IMG/VR virus record: IMGVR_UViG_3300033145_000210
Coordinates: 1-47,180 of that record
Length of the DNA: 47,180 nucleotides
Source of the DNA: a virus
Direction: 5' to 3' (one strand)
Shown: positions 10,433 through 18,993 of the stretch, in pieces
How the letters are laid out: each line of letters opens with the position of its first letter
Numbering within the stretch: position 1 is the stretch's first letter
Notes under the pieces: model-generated
Told to the model about the DNA's origin: nothing
The model's database searches: none
The model's input: only the letters and a program-made list of their open reading frames with translations
Position numbers and translations under genes: made by a program

Positions 10433-10666
10433 TTATAACCCCGGAGTTACTAACTTGATGATAGATATATCCGGAGTCTCGATGTCAGAACTTGATTTAG
10501 CTGTTGCTCGTGTACCATCAGGTTTAGAAAGCGACATTTCACTTTTACGACCAAACCCCGGCTGGTAAGTCGCACTGTTACCATCAGGTGCGATCCGTAG
10601 TTCGGACACACAGCTACAAGCGAAGACAAGAATCAATAGGGCTATGAGCTTGATTGATCTAACCAT
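10433..10666 (-). CDS. Small predicted lipoprotein (77 aa)
   Basis: A basic start, a hydrophobic stretch (IALLILVFA) and Cys17/Cys19 look like a signal peptidase II signal (VFAC or ACSC). The mature part is polar and rich in Ser, Asp and Pro. An AAGGAG lies 10 bases before the ATG, inside the end of the upstream papain-like peptidase gene. It could be an outer-membrane lipoprotein in lysis (spanin-like) or one that blocks superinfection; neither is shown. A lipoprotein within the tail gene block is typical of BPP-1-like phages. Confidence 0.65.
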   Translation of the reverse strand: MVRSIKLIALLILVFACSCVSELRIAPDGNSATYQPGFGRKSEMSLSKPDGTRATAKSSSDIETPDISIIKLVTPGL

Positions 10667-11328
10667 GAGATTAAAACTCCTTTCTTCTCACAGACGATTT
10701 TACTATAAGGCCCAGCCAAGATATCGACTGGTGCAATCCGCTGGAAGTTCACTCGGGGGTCTTCATGGAATAAAGTCTCTCGGGACCCATGCAGCACTTC
10801 GGGCTTGAGATAGTTTATCATCATTCCTGTCGGACTCCAGCATTTAGCGACCAGAGACGAGCAAATAAGCTTCTTCGGATTATCGAAGGGGGGTGTATAG
10901 CGGTCGATAAATCGTCGAAATGGACGAAAGACTCTAGACCCCCAAAATCCTGCGATCTCACCTATGTCATAAAGGACTCCTTCTTCTACATACTTCTTAG
11001 CCCGACGTACCGCAAGCTTCTGAGCCTTTACTTGATCGGCTCTGGAGAGAAAGATATCAGGATCGAGACGCACGACATACTTTAGGTCGGGGCTAATCCA
11101 TACGTCAAAGCGTTCTCGAACAATGCTCGAACCTTTAAAGAACTTAGGTAGAGCCATATGGATTTTCATGAAATCATCATGACTTCGACGTTCCAATAAA
11201 CCCGTGTGCGTAGCGTCTACATCCTTCTGAAGCTCTTTGCTGAATTTTCCAGTAAAGAGCTTTATAAACTTGGCGAACCAATGGTCAGCCAAGTCGACAA
11301 AACAATCCCCCTGTTGGAGTAAGTGCAT
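10642..11328 (-). CDS. Permuted papain-like (YiiX/NlpC-type) cysteine peptidase or amidase (228 aa)
   Basis: The N terminus LLQQGDCFVDLADHW is followed by ATHTGLLE (candidate catalytic His). Much later comes LICSSLVAKCW, which resembles the CSELV-type catalytic cysteine motif of circularly permuted NlpC/P60-like enzymes, in the His-before-Cys order expected. Such enzymes cleave peptide or amide bonds, often in cell wall or lipid-linked substrates. The ATG overlaps the preceding stop (TAATG). It may be a virion or lysis enzyme; no signal peptide is present. Confidence 0.6.
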   Translation of the reverse strand: MHLLQQGDCFVDLADHWFAKFIKLFTGKFSKELQKDVDATHTGLLERRSHDDFMKIHMALPKFFKGSSIVRERFDVWISPDLKYVVRLDPDIFLSRADQVKAQKLAVRRAKKYVEEGVLYDIGEIAGFWGSRVFRPFRRFIDRYTPPFDNPKKLICSSLVAKCWSPTGMMINYLKPEVLHGSRETLFHEDPRVNFQRIAPVDILAGPYSKIVCEKKGVLISWLDQSSS

Positions 11329-11597
11329 TATCCAAGCATCCCTTCAGACTTATCGACAGGAGGACCTTCAGTTGGCGGCTCTTCAACAAGCGCGACAGAC
11401 TTAATTGCTTTTTCTTCAGCGTCCTGTATTGAGGCCAGTGTTTCAGGCTCTTCGACTGGAACCTCTTCGACTGGAGTGATTGCATCAACCATCTTGAAAT
11501 ACGCCGGACATTTCTCGCCATCAGCGAGTGTCCGAAGTTCTCCTTCTCGCCACTCCCGGATATCAAAGCATCGCTTCGTGCATATGCACTTTGACAT
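11328..11597 (-). CDS. Small protein with Cys-rich N terminus and acidic Pro-rich tail (89 aa)
   Basis: Starts MSKCICTKRCFD (three cysteines in ten residues), perhaps a metal-binding knuckle, followed by a Glu/Pro-rich segment (PVEEVPVEEPETL) that is probably disordered. A good ribosome-binding site precedes the ATG. Position in the head-tail block suggests a minor structural or assembly protein, but no family is recognised. Confidence 0.6.
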   Translation of the reverse strand: MSKCICTKRCFDIREWREGELRTLADGEKCPAYFKMVDAITPVEEVPVEEPETLASIQDAEEKAIKSVALVEEPPTEGPPVDKSEGMLG

Positions 11598-11609
11598 TTG
11601 TTTCTCCTC

Positions 11610-12068
11610 TCATTTAGCCAGCAGGTAGACGTCGATTGCTCCTTCAGTCCAAGCAGTAATCATGATCTTCACGAAAAACGGAACTGCGGTAATGGTTGTA
11701 GCTCCGTCAGTTGTTATGTCTGAACCAATTTGGAATCCGTCGAAGGTGTCCACAGGAACACCAAGGCCAGGATCGGATGATACAGTTCTGTTAGTTCCCC
11801 GGACTTGAATTGTAGCGGCGGTGATCCCGGCGACTTCAAGACTGAGTTCGTCATAGTCATGGACGTCGATCCAGTAGGCTTCTATCGTTTGAGCCTGCGC
11901 GTCAACGCAATGGAACACCGCGACGTTCGTACCTTCAGAAGTGTTGTACTGCGCTGAGACAGCAGCTTCAGCGTTCAGTATGTGCGAGCTGGAAGTAACA
12001 ATACCGATAAGGACCATCACTCCCAAAGCTATCGCAAGAAACGCAGACTTAAATCTCTGGTCTCTCAT
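11610..12068 (-). CDS. Signal-peptide or N-anchored beta-rich protein next to capsid genes (152 aa)
   Basis: The N terminus RFKSAFLAIALGVMVLIGIV followed by ALNAEAA-like residues (actual: ILNAEAAVSA) reads as a Sec signal peptide with an Ala-x-Ala cleavage site. The mature part (about 115 residues) is beta-rich and Thr/Val/Ile-rich. It lies directly downstream of the Bbp16-like gene, where a head decoration protein could be expected, yet it appears exported. It may be a decoration-like fold bearing an export signal or a host-surface protein. Confidence 0.65.
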   Translation of the reverse strand: MRDQRFKSAFLAIALGVMVLIGIVTSSSHILNAEAAVSAQYNTSEGTNVAVFHCVDAQAQTIEAYWIDVHDYDELSLEVAGITAATIQVRGTNRTVSSDPGLGVPVDTFDGFQIGSDITTDGATTITAVPFFVKIMITAWTEGAIDVYLLAK

Positions 12069-12096
12069 AGGTTTGTCACTCCTTGATACAGGATAA

Positions 12097-12116
12097 GGGG
12101 CGAGTAGCCCCGCCCC
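12097..12116 (-). terminator. GC-rich hairpin between capsid-associated genes
   Basis: GGGGCG and CGCCCC arms (6 bp) around an 8-base loop, in the gap between the Bbp16-like and signal-peptide genes. It is followed on the minus strand by TTATCC rather than a clean U-tract, so it is more likely a weak or partial terminator, or an mRNA-stabilising hairpin that adjusts capsid gene dosage. Confidence 0.4.
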
Positions 12117-12131
12117 ATCCCGTAATTGTAC

Positions 12132-12569
12132 TTAGGTTCTGGCTGCTCCAGCAACATTCGTGTCGCCTGAGAGCTTAAGTCCGGCATCAACTGCGCCAGC
12201 CGTCATGTCGGCAGTTGCCACCGTGTAAGTACAGCGGATATACCGCTGGACATCAATCGGCAGACGCATGTTGACCAATGAATATCCCGCCACAGCTACG
12301 GTGGCGAGGGCAAGGGTTGCGCTGGTGAAGAGCGCCCGAGCCGAGCCAAAAGCCACGTCCATGTCGTCTTCAACGAGTAGAACCAACGTGGCTGCACCGC
12401 TCGAAGTGAAAGCGGTTTGGACAGTAGCGAATAGTTCCATAATAGAACCACCCGCGCCCCTGAGTCCAAGCGCGTCCACGCCAAGATCGATGACATTAGT
12501 GGAGATGGCTTCTGCTTGTGCTGTGAACGCTTGCGCTTCACTCATCATATGCTGCTTATCAAGTATCAT
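12132..12569 (-). CDS. Bbp16-like capsid-associated protein (145 aa)
   Basis: Starts MILDKQHMMSEAQAF and contains VALGVDALGLRG-like text (actual: IDLGVDALGLRGAGG) and LPIDVQRYIRCTYTVA, matching the Bbp16 family found immediately downstream of the major capsid gene in BPP-1-like podoviruses. It is thought to be a capsid cement or decoration protein. Length and position are as expected for the family. Confidence 0.78.
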   Translation of the reverse strand: MILDKQHMMSEAQAFTAQAEAISTNVIDLGVDALGLRGAGGSIMELFATVQTAFTSSGAATLVLLVEDDMDVAFGSARALFTSATLALATVAVAGYSLVNMRLPIDVQRYIRCTYTVATADMTAGAVDAGLKLSGDTNVAGAART

Positions 12570-12609
12570 ACTAAACTCCTTTCACGAAGTTTACATTTCA
12601 GTTTTCGGA

Positions 12610-12627
12610 CTCACCGATTTAGGTGAG
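12610..12627 (-). other. Hairpin spanning the capsid stop codon
   Basis: CTCACC and GGTGAG arms (6 bp) enclose the loop TAAATC, which contains the TAA stop of the major capsid gene. There is no U-tract. It could protect the abundant capsid mRNA from 3' exonucleases. Confidence 0.4.
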
Positions 12628-13614
12628 CGCAGCTTCCGCGTCCAGGATAGCGTCGCAACGTCTGACAGGAATTCCGTTGAAACGCAAAACTGGTTTTCCA
12701 CCTGCTGTATCGAAGGTCAGATTGACGTTGGCTTTGTTGATGATCTGCAACTGAAGCCAAGTCTGAATACCCTCGTTACAATAGAAGGCCATTCTGCCGG
12801 GAACGCCAGTTTTTGTGGCCTTCCCGATAGCCTGAACCATCAATGTGATAAGGTCTGCGCCAGTTGCGGCCCCCTTCACGATGTCGGACACTTCAATATT
12901 GCAAATGCGGACCGTAGAACGCCAATCACGAACGACAAGGCCGCAGTCCCATTTGAAATGCGATCTGTAGCCCTCGTAATGACCACCAGCTGCATCATCC
13001 AGAGTAACCTGTCCCTTATCTTCGTGATGCAACCCAACCTGAGAACCCTTCGGGAAAATACCGTGGGTCGCAAGATCACCCCACGTAATCAGCCAGATCG
13101 AAGTGTTATCAGTATCATTAGTACCCCCATTAAGGATATTCTCGATGTTGGCGTTCGATGTAATTGCGCTGTATCTCGGTGAAAGTCCCATGAACTTTTC
13201 GGGGTCAGTCCCGGTGTTTCCATAGAACAACGTCGAAGCGAAATCTTGATTCATCGCCTCAAGAAACGCCTGATCTTCAGACCAGCGGAAAGCCGGTGTG
13301 TCGCCGTTAAGATCGGCCAGCGCTTTGTCTACATCGGAATATGCTTCAAGCATCCCGCACGAGTCTGTGACTTGGACGGTTTTGGACTTACTCGGCTGGA
13401 CACCATAATTCAGTAAACGCCACGTTACTGAGGGAAGTCCCGAACGAATCGTAGTTCTATGGCCGGTCGGCAAATTGCCTTCAACCCATACCATGTCTTC
13501 GAGGATTTCGTTTCTCGCGCTGAGAAGTTCGACGATAGCCGCGACTTTCTTGTCAGTGCCTTGCCGTTTGATCCAATCAGCGAGTGTGAGATTGCCCTGA
13601 TTTAGAGTTGCCAT
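12619..13614 (-). CDS. Major capsid protein (Bbp17-like, 331 aa)
   Basis: Starts MATLNQGNLTLADWIKRQG and contains ILEDMVWVEGNLPTGHRTT and FLEAMNQDFASTLFYGNT, characteristic of the HK97-fold major capsid proteins of BPP-1-like podoviruses. Length is typical. AAGGAG precedes the ATG with good spacing. It follows the scaffold and precedes the Bbp16-like protein, the conserved order for this head module. Confidence 0.9.
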   Translation of the reverse strand: MATLNQGNLTLADWIKRQGTDKKVAAIVELLSARNEILEDMVWVEGNLPTGHRTTIRSGLPSVTWRLLNYGVQPSKSKTVQVTDSCGMLEAYSDVDKALADLNGDTPAFRWSEDQAFLEAMNQDFASTLFYGNTGTDPEKFMGLSPRYSAITSNANIENILNGGTNDTDNTSIWLITWGDLATHGIFPKGSQVGLHHEDKGQVTLDDAAGGHYEGYRSHFKWDCGLVVRDWRSTVRICNIEVSDIVKGAATGADLITLMVQAIGKATKTGVPGRMAFYCNEGIQTWLQLQIINKANVNLTFDTAGGKPVLRFNGIPVRRCDAILDAEAALT

Positions 13615-13627
13615 ATGCTAGTTCTCC

Positions 13628-14386
13628 TTACTTTTTCGTTTTTCCATACATAACTTCCGCAGGGGATTGAGGTTCATCTTCTGATGCTCCTCCATCTACT
13701 ATCTTATCTTCTCTGATCGCTTTGTCCACTCTCGTCAACAGCTTGATAAGCGCCGGATGATTTCCGGTGATTGGCCCGTCGAGCGCGGCTTTTAGCTCAC
13801 CATCAGGATCGAAGCGCTTCATGGCCCGTTGTGAGCTTGCCACAGTTTCGTCCATTTTGGCTCCGCCAAACTCCTTATCTGCTTTAATCTCACCAACCCA
13901 TTTCTGGTTTAGCTCATCCCAAGCTGTAACCTGCTGCTCGAACTGTTCGGTGTAGTTCTTAACGGCAAGATCGACATACTTCTGCGCGGTTTCTTGAGAT
14001 AAATTGTCTGTCTTCGCCAACGCGTTAAAGGCATCACGGGATTCTTCAGTGAGTTCGACCCCTTCAGGAAGAGTGAAGTCCTCATACTTCTCAGGAGCAT
14101 CGTCATCCTTTTTGTCGTCCTTTTTGTCAACTTTTTTATCGTCAGAACTCTTGTCGTCATCAGACTTTGTGTCTTTGCCGTCATCAGACTTGTCGTCCTT
14201 CTTGTCATCAGACTTGTCATCCTTCTTGTCATCAGACTTGTCGTCCTTCTTGTCATCAGACTTGTCGTCCTTCTTGTCATCAGACTTGTCGTCCGTCAGC
14301 AGAGTGGACTTATCGCTACTCTGATCCTGCTTGTTGCCATCGTCGTCAGTGTTAGTTTTAGACGCGGCATCTTGTGAATCAGTCAT
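13628..14386 (-). CDS. Scaffolding protein with Lys-Asp repeat tract (252 aa)
   Basis: Located just upstream of the major capsid gene. The N-terminal third is an extreme low-complexity tract of an eight-residue unit, KKDDKSDD, repeated about five times and continuing in degenerate form to residue 97. A helical region follows (DFTLPEGVELTEES, NYTEQFEQQVTAWDELNQKW), typical of phage head scaffolds. The charged tail presumably stays disordered within the procapsid. The start overlaps the preceding stop (ATGA). Confidence 0.85.
   Translation of the reverse strand: MTDSQDAASKTNTDDDGNKQDQSSDKSTLLTDDKSDDKKDDKSDDKKDDKSDDKKDDKSDDKKDDKSDDGKDTKSDDDKSSDDKKVDKKDDKKDDDAPEKYEDFTLPEGVELTEESRDAFNALAKTDNLSQETAQKYVDLAVKNYTEQFEQQVTAWDELNQKWVGEIKADKEFGGAKMDETVASSQRAMKRFDPDGELKAALDGPITGNHPALIKLLTRVDKAIREDKIVDGGASEDEPQSPAEVMYGKTKK
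14181..14293. repeat. 24-bp tandem repeat in the scaffold gene
   Basis: The unit TCATCAGACTTGTCGTCCTT plus CTTG recurs at 14181, 14205, 14229, 14253 and 14277 with single-base differences (one copy reads TCATCC). Near-identity at DNA level implies recent expansion by slippage or unequal exchange, so copy number may vary between isolates. Confidence 0.85.
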
Positions 14387-14709
14387 AACTCACTTTCCTT
14401 TCCTGTTTGGTCTTTAGTCTCTTGTGGGTTTGTTAAAACTTCAGCGACTTTTTGAGGAGCCACTTGTTCTATCTTAGCCAATAGCCTCAAGACGAAGTTT
14501 CGTTCTCCTTCCAAGAAGAATGTCCGACTGTTCCCAGTGAATGAAGACCTAAACATCCCACCATCTCGAAGCATCCCACGGAAGAAACGAACGCCAGCCG
14601 GAGTGTTGAGTATATCCCGAAGGTCTTCATGCTCCTGTAAAAGAACTAACTTCTCCTTCTCTTCTCGGGATGCTACAGCGCCTTCATCCGCAGCGTTGAA
14701 TGGTGTCAT
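14383..14709 (-). CDS. Bbp19-like head protein (108 aa)
   Basis: Contains LRDILNTPAGVRFFRGMLRD and FLEGERNFVLRLLAKIEQVA, matching the small Bbp19-like proteins encoded between portal and scaffold in BPP-1-like podoviruses. It overlaps both neighbours by four bases (ATGA) and is probably translationally coupled. Exact role in head assembly is unknown. Confidence 0.75.
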   Translation of the reverse strand: MTPFNAADEGAVASREEKEKLVLLQEHEDLRDILNTPAGVRFFRGMLRDGGMFRSSFTGNSRTFFLEGERNFVLRLLAKIEQVAPQKVAEVLTNPQETKDQTGKESEL

Positions 14710-16376
14710 CCTGCACCTACCCCTTGAGTCAATGTACCGAGTAGGTTAGCGTCGGTTGGCTCTGTATCACTTAATGTCTTTGCACCCTCCGCAGCTGCAA
14801 GAGCTTGTTGTATTTGCTGGTTTCTTTGTTCCTGCGCAGCGCGTTGCTTTCTAATCTCAGCTACGGTATCATCACTCACAATTATTTTAGGCGGTGTCCC
14901 ATTCATCGCGGCGAATTGGTCAAGCGCCTCGTCCGCATCAAACTTATCAAGGATGTTAGGCTTTATCGCCGCCAGGTTGCCTACAAACTCGGCCGTTCGG
15001 AGAATAACCGGTGTCCCTACCATCCTTTGCGCCTGTGCAAGAGTGCTGATGTATTCAATATTAATCTCTATTCCTTCTAACTCGCGCGGAGCAGGAGGAA
15101 AAATATCGAAGCGCATACAGATGTCAAACACTCGGGAGATCGCAGGGCTATGAATTTCATTCTGTAAGCGTTCGAGCACAGGGCCAAGAATCAACATCGT
15201 CTCTTCTTCTCGCATAGCCGTTTCTGTGGCTGTCATGCGCTTTGTAGTATCGAGAAGCGAAAGGAAAAGGTGATTATAGAATGTTTTTTGTATCCTTTTC
15301 TCAACTCGTTCAATCTCAACAGAGATAGACTGGAGATTAGCATCAATTTGATATGTAGGAACAAAACCCTGCATACCCTGCTGGTTATCTACATAGTTCA
15401 CCGCGCCAGGGATAATAGAACCCCCTTGTCCCTTCATGGCAGTCGGAGCATTCATCGCTGGATCGACATGCTTATCTATTTTCTTGATCTTCTTTTCTTC
15501 TAACTTTTGCAGCATCTTAATGTCGCCAAGTGCATCCATAGCCGGACAGCTACCATAAACATCAACACCGGCAAAGTCCCATCGGCCAGCTACAAAAGGC
15601 TTACCATCATAGCCGCTTTCTCGAAGGAATTTATCATTATTTTCTTTTAGCTCAAAGTAAACAGACTCGTAGCTCATACCTGCTACGCCTGCCTGAGTGG
15701 AATCGACATCGTTTTTAGGTTGGATGCAGTGAATTATCTCAAATAGAGTTTCGCCCTGGTTATTGTCGTAGGCTGTTTGAACGCTAATAGAACACTGCTC
15801 TCTTCCAAACTCACTAATCACCTGCCGAGCGGTAAGACTAAATTGTCGATAAAGTGCGTTGGCACGATACCGAGAATCTAAGCCGAGCATGTATTCACCG
15901 ATCGTAAATAATCGGAAACGTACTATTGTTTCAAAATCTTCTTCAATCAGCATAGCGGTTGTACCAAATCCCGCAATTTCTGTATAGCACCCGTGCATTG
16001 AGTCATAGAAATTAGAGCCATGAAGTACGTCAAGCATAATATTCCGAACGGTATGAAGCCAATAGCGAACTGCTCCTATTTCCATTAACTCTTCATTCCC
16101 GAGCTTCAGTACAAACCAGGGGCGAGAAGGTGAGGTCATTCCGCCCTGCATTCCTGCGGAGAGGACGCGAACACTATCTTTAGCTGACCCATTTATGATC
16201 TTCTGATGTTTCTTCTTCCCTTCGTTCCTTTTATCCTCGTCGCCGGTCAGATATCGACCTTTTTCAGGAAGTAGATAATCACATATGTCTTTCCAGTGTG
16301 ACCGCCAATTTGATGTACTGGCATATAGCTGCTTGAATCGAGTACGATACTTTTCTTGCTTCGTGGTAGTAGTCAT
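14706..16376 (-). CDS. Portal (head-to-tail connector) protein (556 aa)
   Basis: Matches the T7-type head-tail connecting protein family. The N terminus has NWRSHWKDICDYLLPEKGRY and SVRVLSAGMQGGMTSPSRPW; later TTKRMTATETAMREEETMLI marks the conserved TATE-type helix. It should form the dodecameric DNA entry ring. Length is within the family range. It overlaps the Bbp19-like gene and follows a small Pro-rich gene by one base. Confidence 0.93.
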   Translation of the reverse strand: MTTTTKQEKYRTRFKQLYASTSNWRSHWKDICDYLLPEKGRYLTGDEDKRNEGKKKHQKIINGSAKDSVRVLSAGMQGGMTSPSRPWFVLKLGNEELMEIGAVRYWLHTVRNIMLDVLHGSNFYDSMHGCYTEIAGFGTTAMLIEEDFETIVRFRLFTIGEYMLGLDSRYRANALYRQFSLTARQVISEFGREQCSISVQTAYDNNQGETLFEIIHCIQPKNDVDSTQAGVAGMSYESVYFELKENNDKFLRESGYDGKPFVAGRWDFAGVDVYGSCPAMDALGDIKMLQKLEEKKIKKIDKHVDPAMNAPTAMKGQGGSIIPGAVNYVDNQQGMQGFVPTYQIDANLQSISVEIERVEKRIQKTFYNHLFLSLLDTTKRMTATETAMREEETMLILGPVLERLQNEIHSPAISRVFDICMRFDIFPPAPRELEGIEINIEYISTLAQAQRMVGTPVILRTAEFVGNLAAIKPNILDKFDADEALDQFAAMNGTPPKIIVSDDTVAEIRKQRAAQEQRNQQIQQALAAAEGAKTLSDTEPTDANLLGTLTQGVGAG

Positions 16377-16377
16377 A

Positions 16378-16557
16378 TCACTGTCCCAATAGTGTCTTCT
16401 GCTGCGTCATGGCTGTTCCGGGTGCTCCAAGAGGACTTGTTAGAATCGTGCTATCTTCTCCCGGTCTTGGTCGCTTCTGCTTTTTTCGCTTCTCTGCATA
16501 ATCAGCATACTCGGGCGGTGGAATCGGGTCGGGTATACTAGGAGTTGATAAGCACAT
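16378..16557 (-). CDS. Small Pro-rich peptide between terL and portal (59 aa)
   Basis: Starts MCLSTPSIPDPIPPPEYADY and ends in QQKTLLGQ, with TILTSPLGAPG in the middle. This Pro-rich start with a C-terminal TLLGQ-like end is common in small genes between terminase and portal in T7-portal-type podoviruses. A GGAGGATAACT lies before the ATG. Function unknown; probably a minor head-tail component. Confidence 0.75.
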   Translation of the reverse strand: MCLSTPSIPDPIPPPEYADYAEKRKKQKRPRPGEDSTILTSPLGAPGTAMTQQKTLLGQ

Positions 16558-16562
16558 AGTAG

Positions 16563-18047
16563 TTATCCTCCAAATAGATCATAGTCCATCTCAGCCATAC
16601 AAGGATCCCCGGTGACACCTGCAAATTCAGATTTAGCAATCACAGGCCCGCCGAATGTTAGAGCAAGACCGTCACCATCGTCAGGACTAGAGAGCCCGCG
16701 CTTTTTCATGTCTTCTTTTCGCTCAAGCTGAATCTTTCCAAGTAGAGTCATGTGGTATTCAGGCCCGGTTAAATCGTCGAGGATACTTTGCTCTTTCGGA
16801 ATAGCCGATCCAAGCTCCAGCCAATCCTTCATTTCTCCCCACATTTCAGCACGTTTGTTATGGTATTTAGGAATCAGCGGCTTTCCGCCAAACCATACAG
16901 GAATCGGATTTCGACCAAGACGCCGTAGCTGGTCGATTACTCCCGTTCCCACACCAGCATCAACGAAAGTCGCATCAGTCTGAAGTTCGTCCTCATACTG
17001 GCCCACGATCCCCGCAGTAGTAATACTATCGACTTCTCGCATCGACCATAGCCGCTTCGACATAAGTCCTTGACGATACCAGATAACACTCCGGTCATCG
17101 CCATACCAAGCTACATCAACTCCAAGAATCTTGGGTGCGAAGTCGTACAGGCTTGGAGGTAAATGCTTACCCATCGCCGCTTCGACAATATCATTCGGAA
17201 TGAACTGACAAACAGCAGCCCGTGGAAATTGACCGGTTACACGAACGCGCACGAAGTCACTGTCAATCCCATAATCTTCGATCCAAGTTCTAAAAACTTC
17301 CTTATTTGTGCCTTCTACATCCCGGCTGTCGATATGGCCACTTAACCAGCGCCGTTTCATTTGAGAGAAAATACGACGGAAGAATCCGGTGTTCCTGGTC
17401 GGGTTGCCGAATTGAAACCACATCGGTTCACCATCTGTGAGTCCGCCCTGTGCAACCTCATGAATCTTTTCAGGGATCGCACTGGCCTCGTCGAATATGA
17501 AAAAAGGAGTCGCCGTGGCTGCATGGAGCCCGGCGAATGACTCTGAGTTCTCCTCTCGACAAGTGAGTGCGTCACAGCGCCATGTCTCAGGTGAATCGAT
17601 ATTGTACAACGACATATTACCGCGTGAGTTCTTATACTCGAAGAGCGATTTGGTGACACTCATGTTATGCCATTTCGCTAATTCTCCCCAGGTCTTTGTC
17701 CGAAGCTGATCCGAAGTGTTCGCAGTCACAACCCCTTTTGAGTTCGGCCGGGTGTCAAGGATAAACTTAATGAGCCATGCAGTCAACGCAGATTTGCCGA
17801 TCCCGTGACCAGAGGCTCGGGCCATCAGGATAGGGGATACCGGATTGACGCCGTCAAAATGACGAGCTTTTATCTGCATCCCAAGGGTGACAAGAAACTC
17901 TTTCTGCCAGGGACGAGGGCCGGAAAATTTTTCGAGAGTCGTACCCTCGCGTCGCCAGGGGAACGCCCACATGACATATCCATATGGATCGTCGTAATAT
18001 TTGGCTAAATCTTCAGCCAGCATCTTCATGTCTTCACGGCGACTCAC
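16563..18047 (-). CDS. terL: Terminase large subunit (494 aa)
   Basis: DNA packaging motor. The ATPase domain has Walker A GHGIGKS (residues 80-86), Walker B FFIFDEA (182-188, catalytic Glu187) and a coupling-type segment FGNPTRNTG near 213-221. The C-terminal RNase H-like nuclease has candidate metal ligands Asp311 (ILGVDVAW), Asp363 (TFVDAG) and the acidic cluster SPDDGDG near 454-460. The start is GTG overlapping the terS stop (TAGTG); an ATG at codon 7 is an alternative. Confidence 0.95.
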   Translation of the reverse strand: MSRREDMKMLAEDLAKYYDDPYGYVMWAFPWRREGTTLEKFSGPRPWQKEFLVTLGMQIKARHFDGVNPVSPILMARASGHGIGKSALTAWLIKFILDTRPNSKGVVTANTSDQLRTKTWGELAKWHNMSVTKSLFEYKNSRGNMSLYNIDSPETWRCDALTCREENSESFAGLHAATATPFFIFDEASAIPEKIHEVAQGGLTDGEPMWFQFGNPTRNTGFFRRIFSQMKRRWLSGHIDSRDVEGTNKEVFRTWIEDYGIDSDFVRVRVTGQFPRAAVCQFIPNDIVEAAMGKHLPPSLYDFAPKILGVDVAWYGDDRSVIWYRQGLMSKRLWSMREVDSITTAGIVGQYEDELQTDATFVDAGVGTGVIDQLRRLGRNPIPVWFGGKPLIPKYHNKRAEMWGEMKDWLELGSAIPKEQSILDDLTGPEYHMTLLGKIQLERKEDMKKRGLSSPDDGDGLALTFGGPVIAKSEFAGVTGDPCMAEMDYDLFGG

Positions 18048-18589
18048 TACTTACTCTCTCCATTTTTTGGAGCTTCTATCAACCCGAGTTCAACTCGATC
18101 TGCCTGGTGAAGCATAATCTGCTTTCTCGCACTTTTCACTGCGTCGCCGAGGGTACTATCCAACTGCTTGAACTCGTAGCGATCGCGCCATTCTTCAGGG
18201 ACTCGATTCTTCATCCATATGAACGCCGCGCCAGTATCAGGCGGTAGTTGCTTCACGACGACACGCTTTCGATACTCAGGTTCGGATTCCATTGTGTCAT
18301 CATCGAGCATATGTAAATCAATCCGGCGTCCGGTTGCCTCAAATGTGACTTCTCTGACGGTGGAGCCTATCGCTCGCTCGTACAACGCACGTTCGACTCT
18401 TGCGTTGGCGATAACTTTCCACTGGCTCAAATTCTCAAAGAACTCAGGATGACTTTTCTTCCATCGCTCCCATGAAGACTCGGAAACACCAAAGAACCGG
18501 GCCATAAATCTATCATCGTGACCGTGCTCAGCGAGAAGCTGAACTTGCAGCATGTCTAGGTTTTCGAGTGTATCAGCCGCCTGTCCCAT
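18047..18589 (-). CDS. terS: Terminase small subunit (180 aa)
   Basis: The N-terminal helix-turn-helix (HDDRFMARFFGVSESSWERW) recognises packaging sites. It is followed by a helical segment with ALYERAIGSTVREVTFEATG, the usual small-terminase pattern. It overlaps both the upstream membrane-protein stop (TAATG) and the terL start. Length is normal for this terminase type. Confidence 0.85.
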   Translation of the reverse strand: MGQAADTLENLDMLQVQLLAEHGHDDRFMARFFGVSESSWERWKKSHPEFFENLSQWKVIANARVERALYERAIGSTVREVTFEATGRRIDLHMLDDDTMESEPEYRKRVVVKQLPPDTGAAFIWMKNRVPEEWRDRYEFKQLDSTLGDAVKSARKQIMLHQADRVELGLIEAPKNGESK

Positions 18590-18945
18590 TATTCAGTTCC
18601 CAGGAGTTTCTTAACACCCGTCCACAGCGCGAAGAACGCAGCGCCGACAAGGGACGATAAAATAGCAAACGCCAACGCGGTCGATAGCTTTTCGCTTCGT
18701 TCGCGTTGGCGTTTGAGCCACTTATGATTAGCCCGGATTGATTCGATGCCCCCGGCTACGCGCCCTTCTCCAATATCTTCCACCATTCCTAATAGGTGTC
18801 CGGCTTCTTGAGCTTGTTCCTCCGTGACGGTTGAAAACCGGCAATGCAACAGGTGATTTTCTAACTCTTCTCTTACGACTTGACGGAGTTGGTCTGCCCA
18901 ATCTGGTGGAAAATCTTGAAAGAAGCGCTCTGTGTCTGCTCCCAA
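18589..18945 (-). CDS. Small membrane protein, possible holin (118 aa)
   Basis: A soluble N-terminal part, then one strong transmembrane segment near the C terminus (LAFAILSSLVGAAFFALWTG, about residues 90-109) ending in a basic tail. The start is TTG with GGAG six bases upstream; an in-frame stop just before it excludes a longer protein. It is the first gene behind the late promoter at 18994-19021. Holin function is a guess from size and topology; such a protein upstream of terS is frequent in podoviruses. Confidence 0.65.
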   Translation of the reverse strand: MGADTERFFQDFPPDWADQLRQVVREELENHLLHCRFSTVTEEQAQEAGHLLGMVEDIGEGRVAGGIESIRANHKWLKRQRERSEKLSTALAFAILSSLVGAAFFALWTGVKKLLGTE

Positions 18946-18993
18946 ACTCTACTCCATATACATTTCTCCCTCTAAATGTCGGGGTATATGGAC

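Noticed and set aside
12268-13182. 304-codon plus-strand frame opposite the capsid genes
   Set aside because: It is antisense to the Bbp16-like and major capsid genes, has no ribosome-binding site and no recognisable domain.
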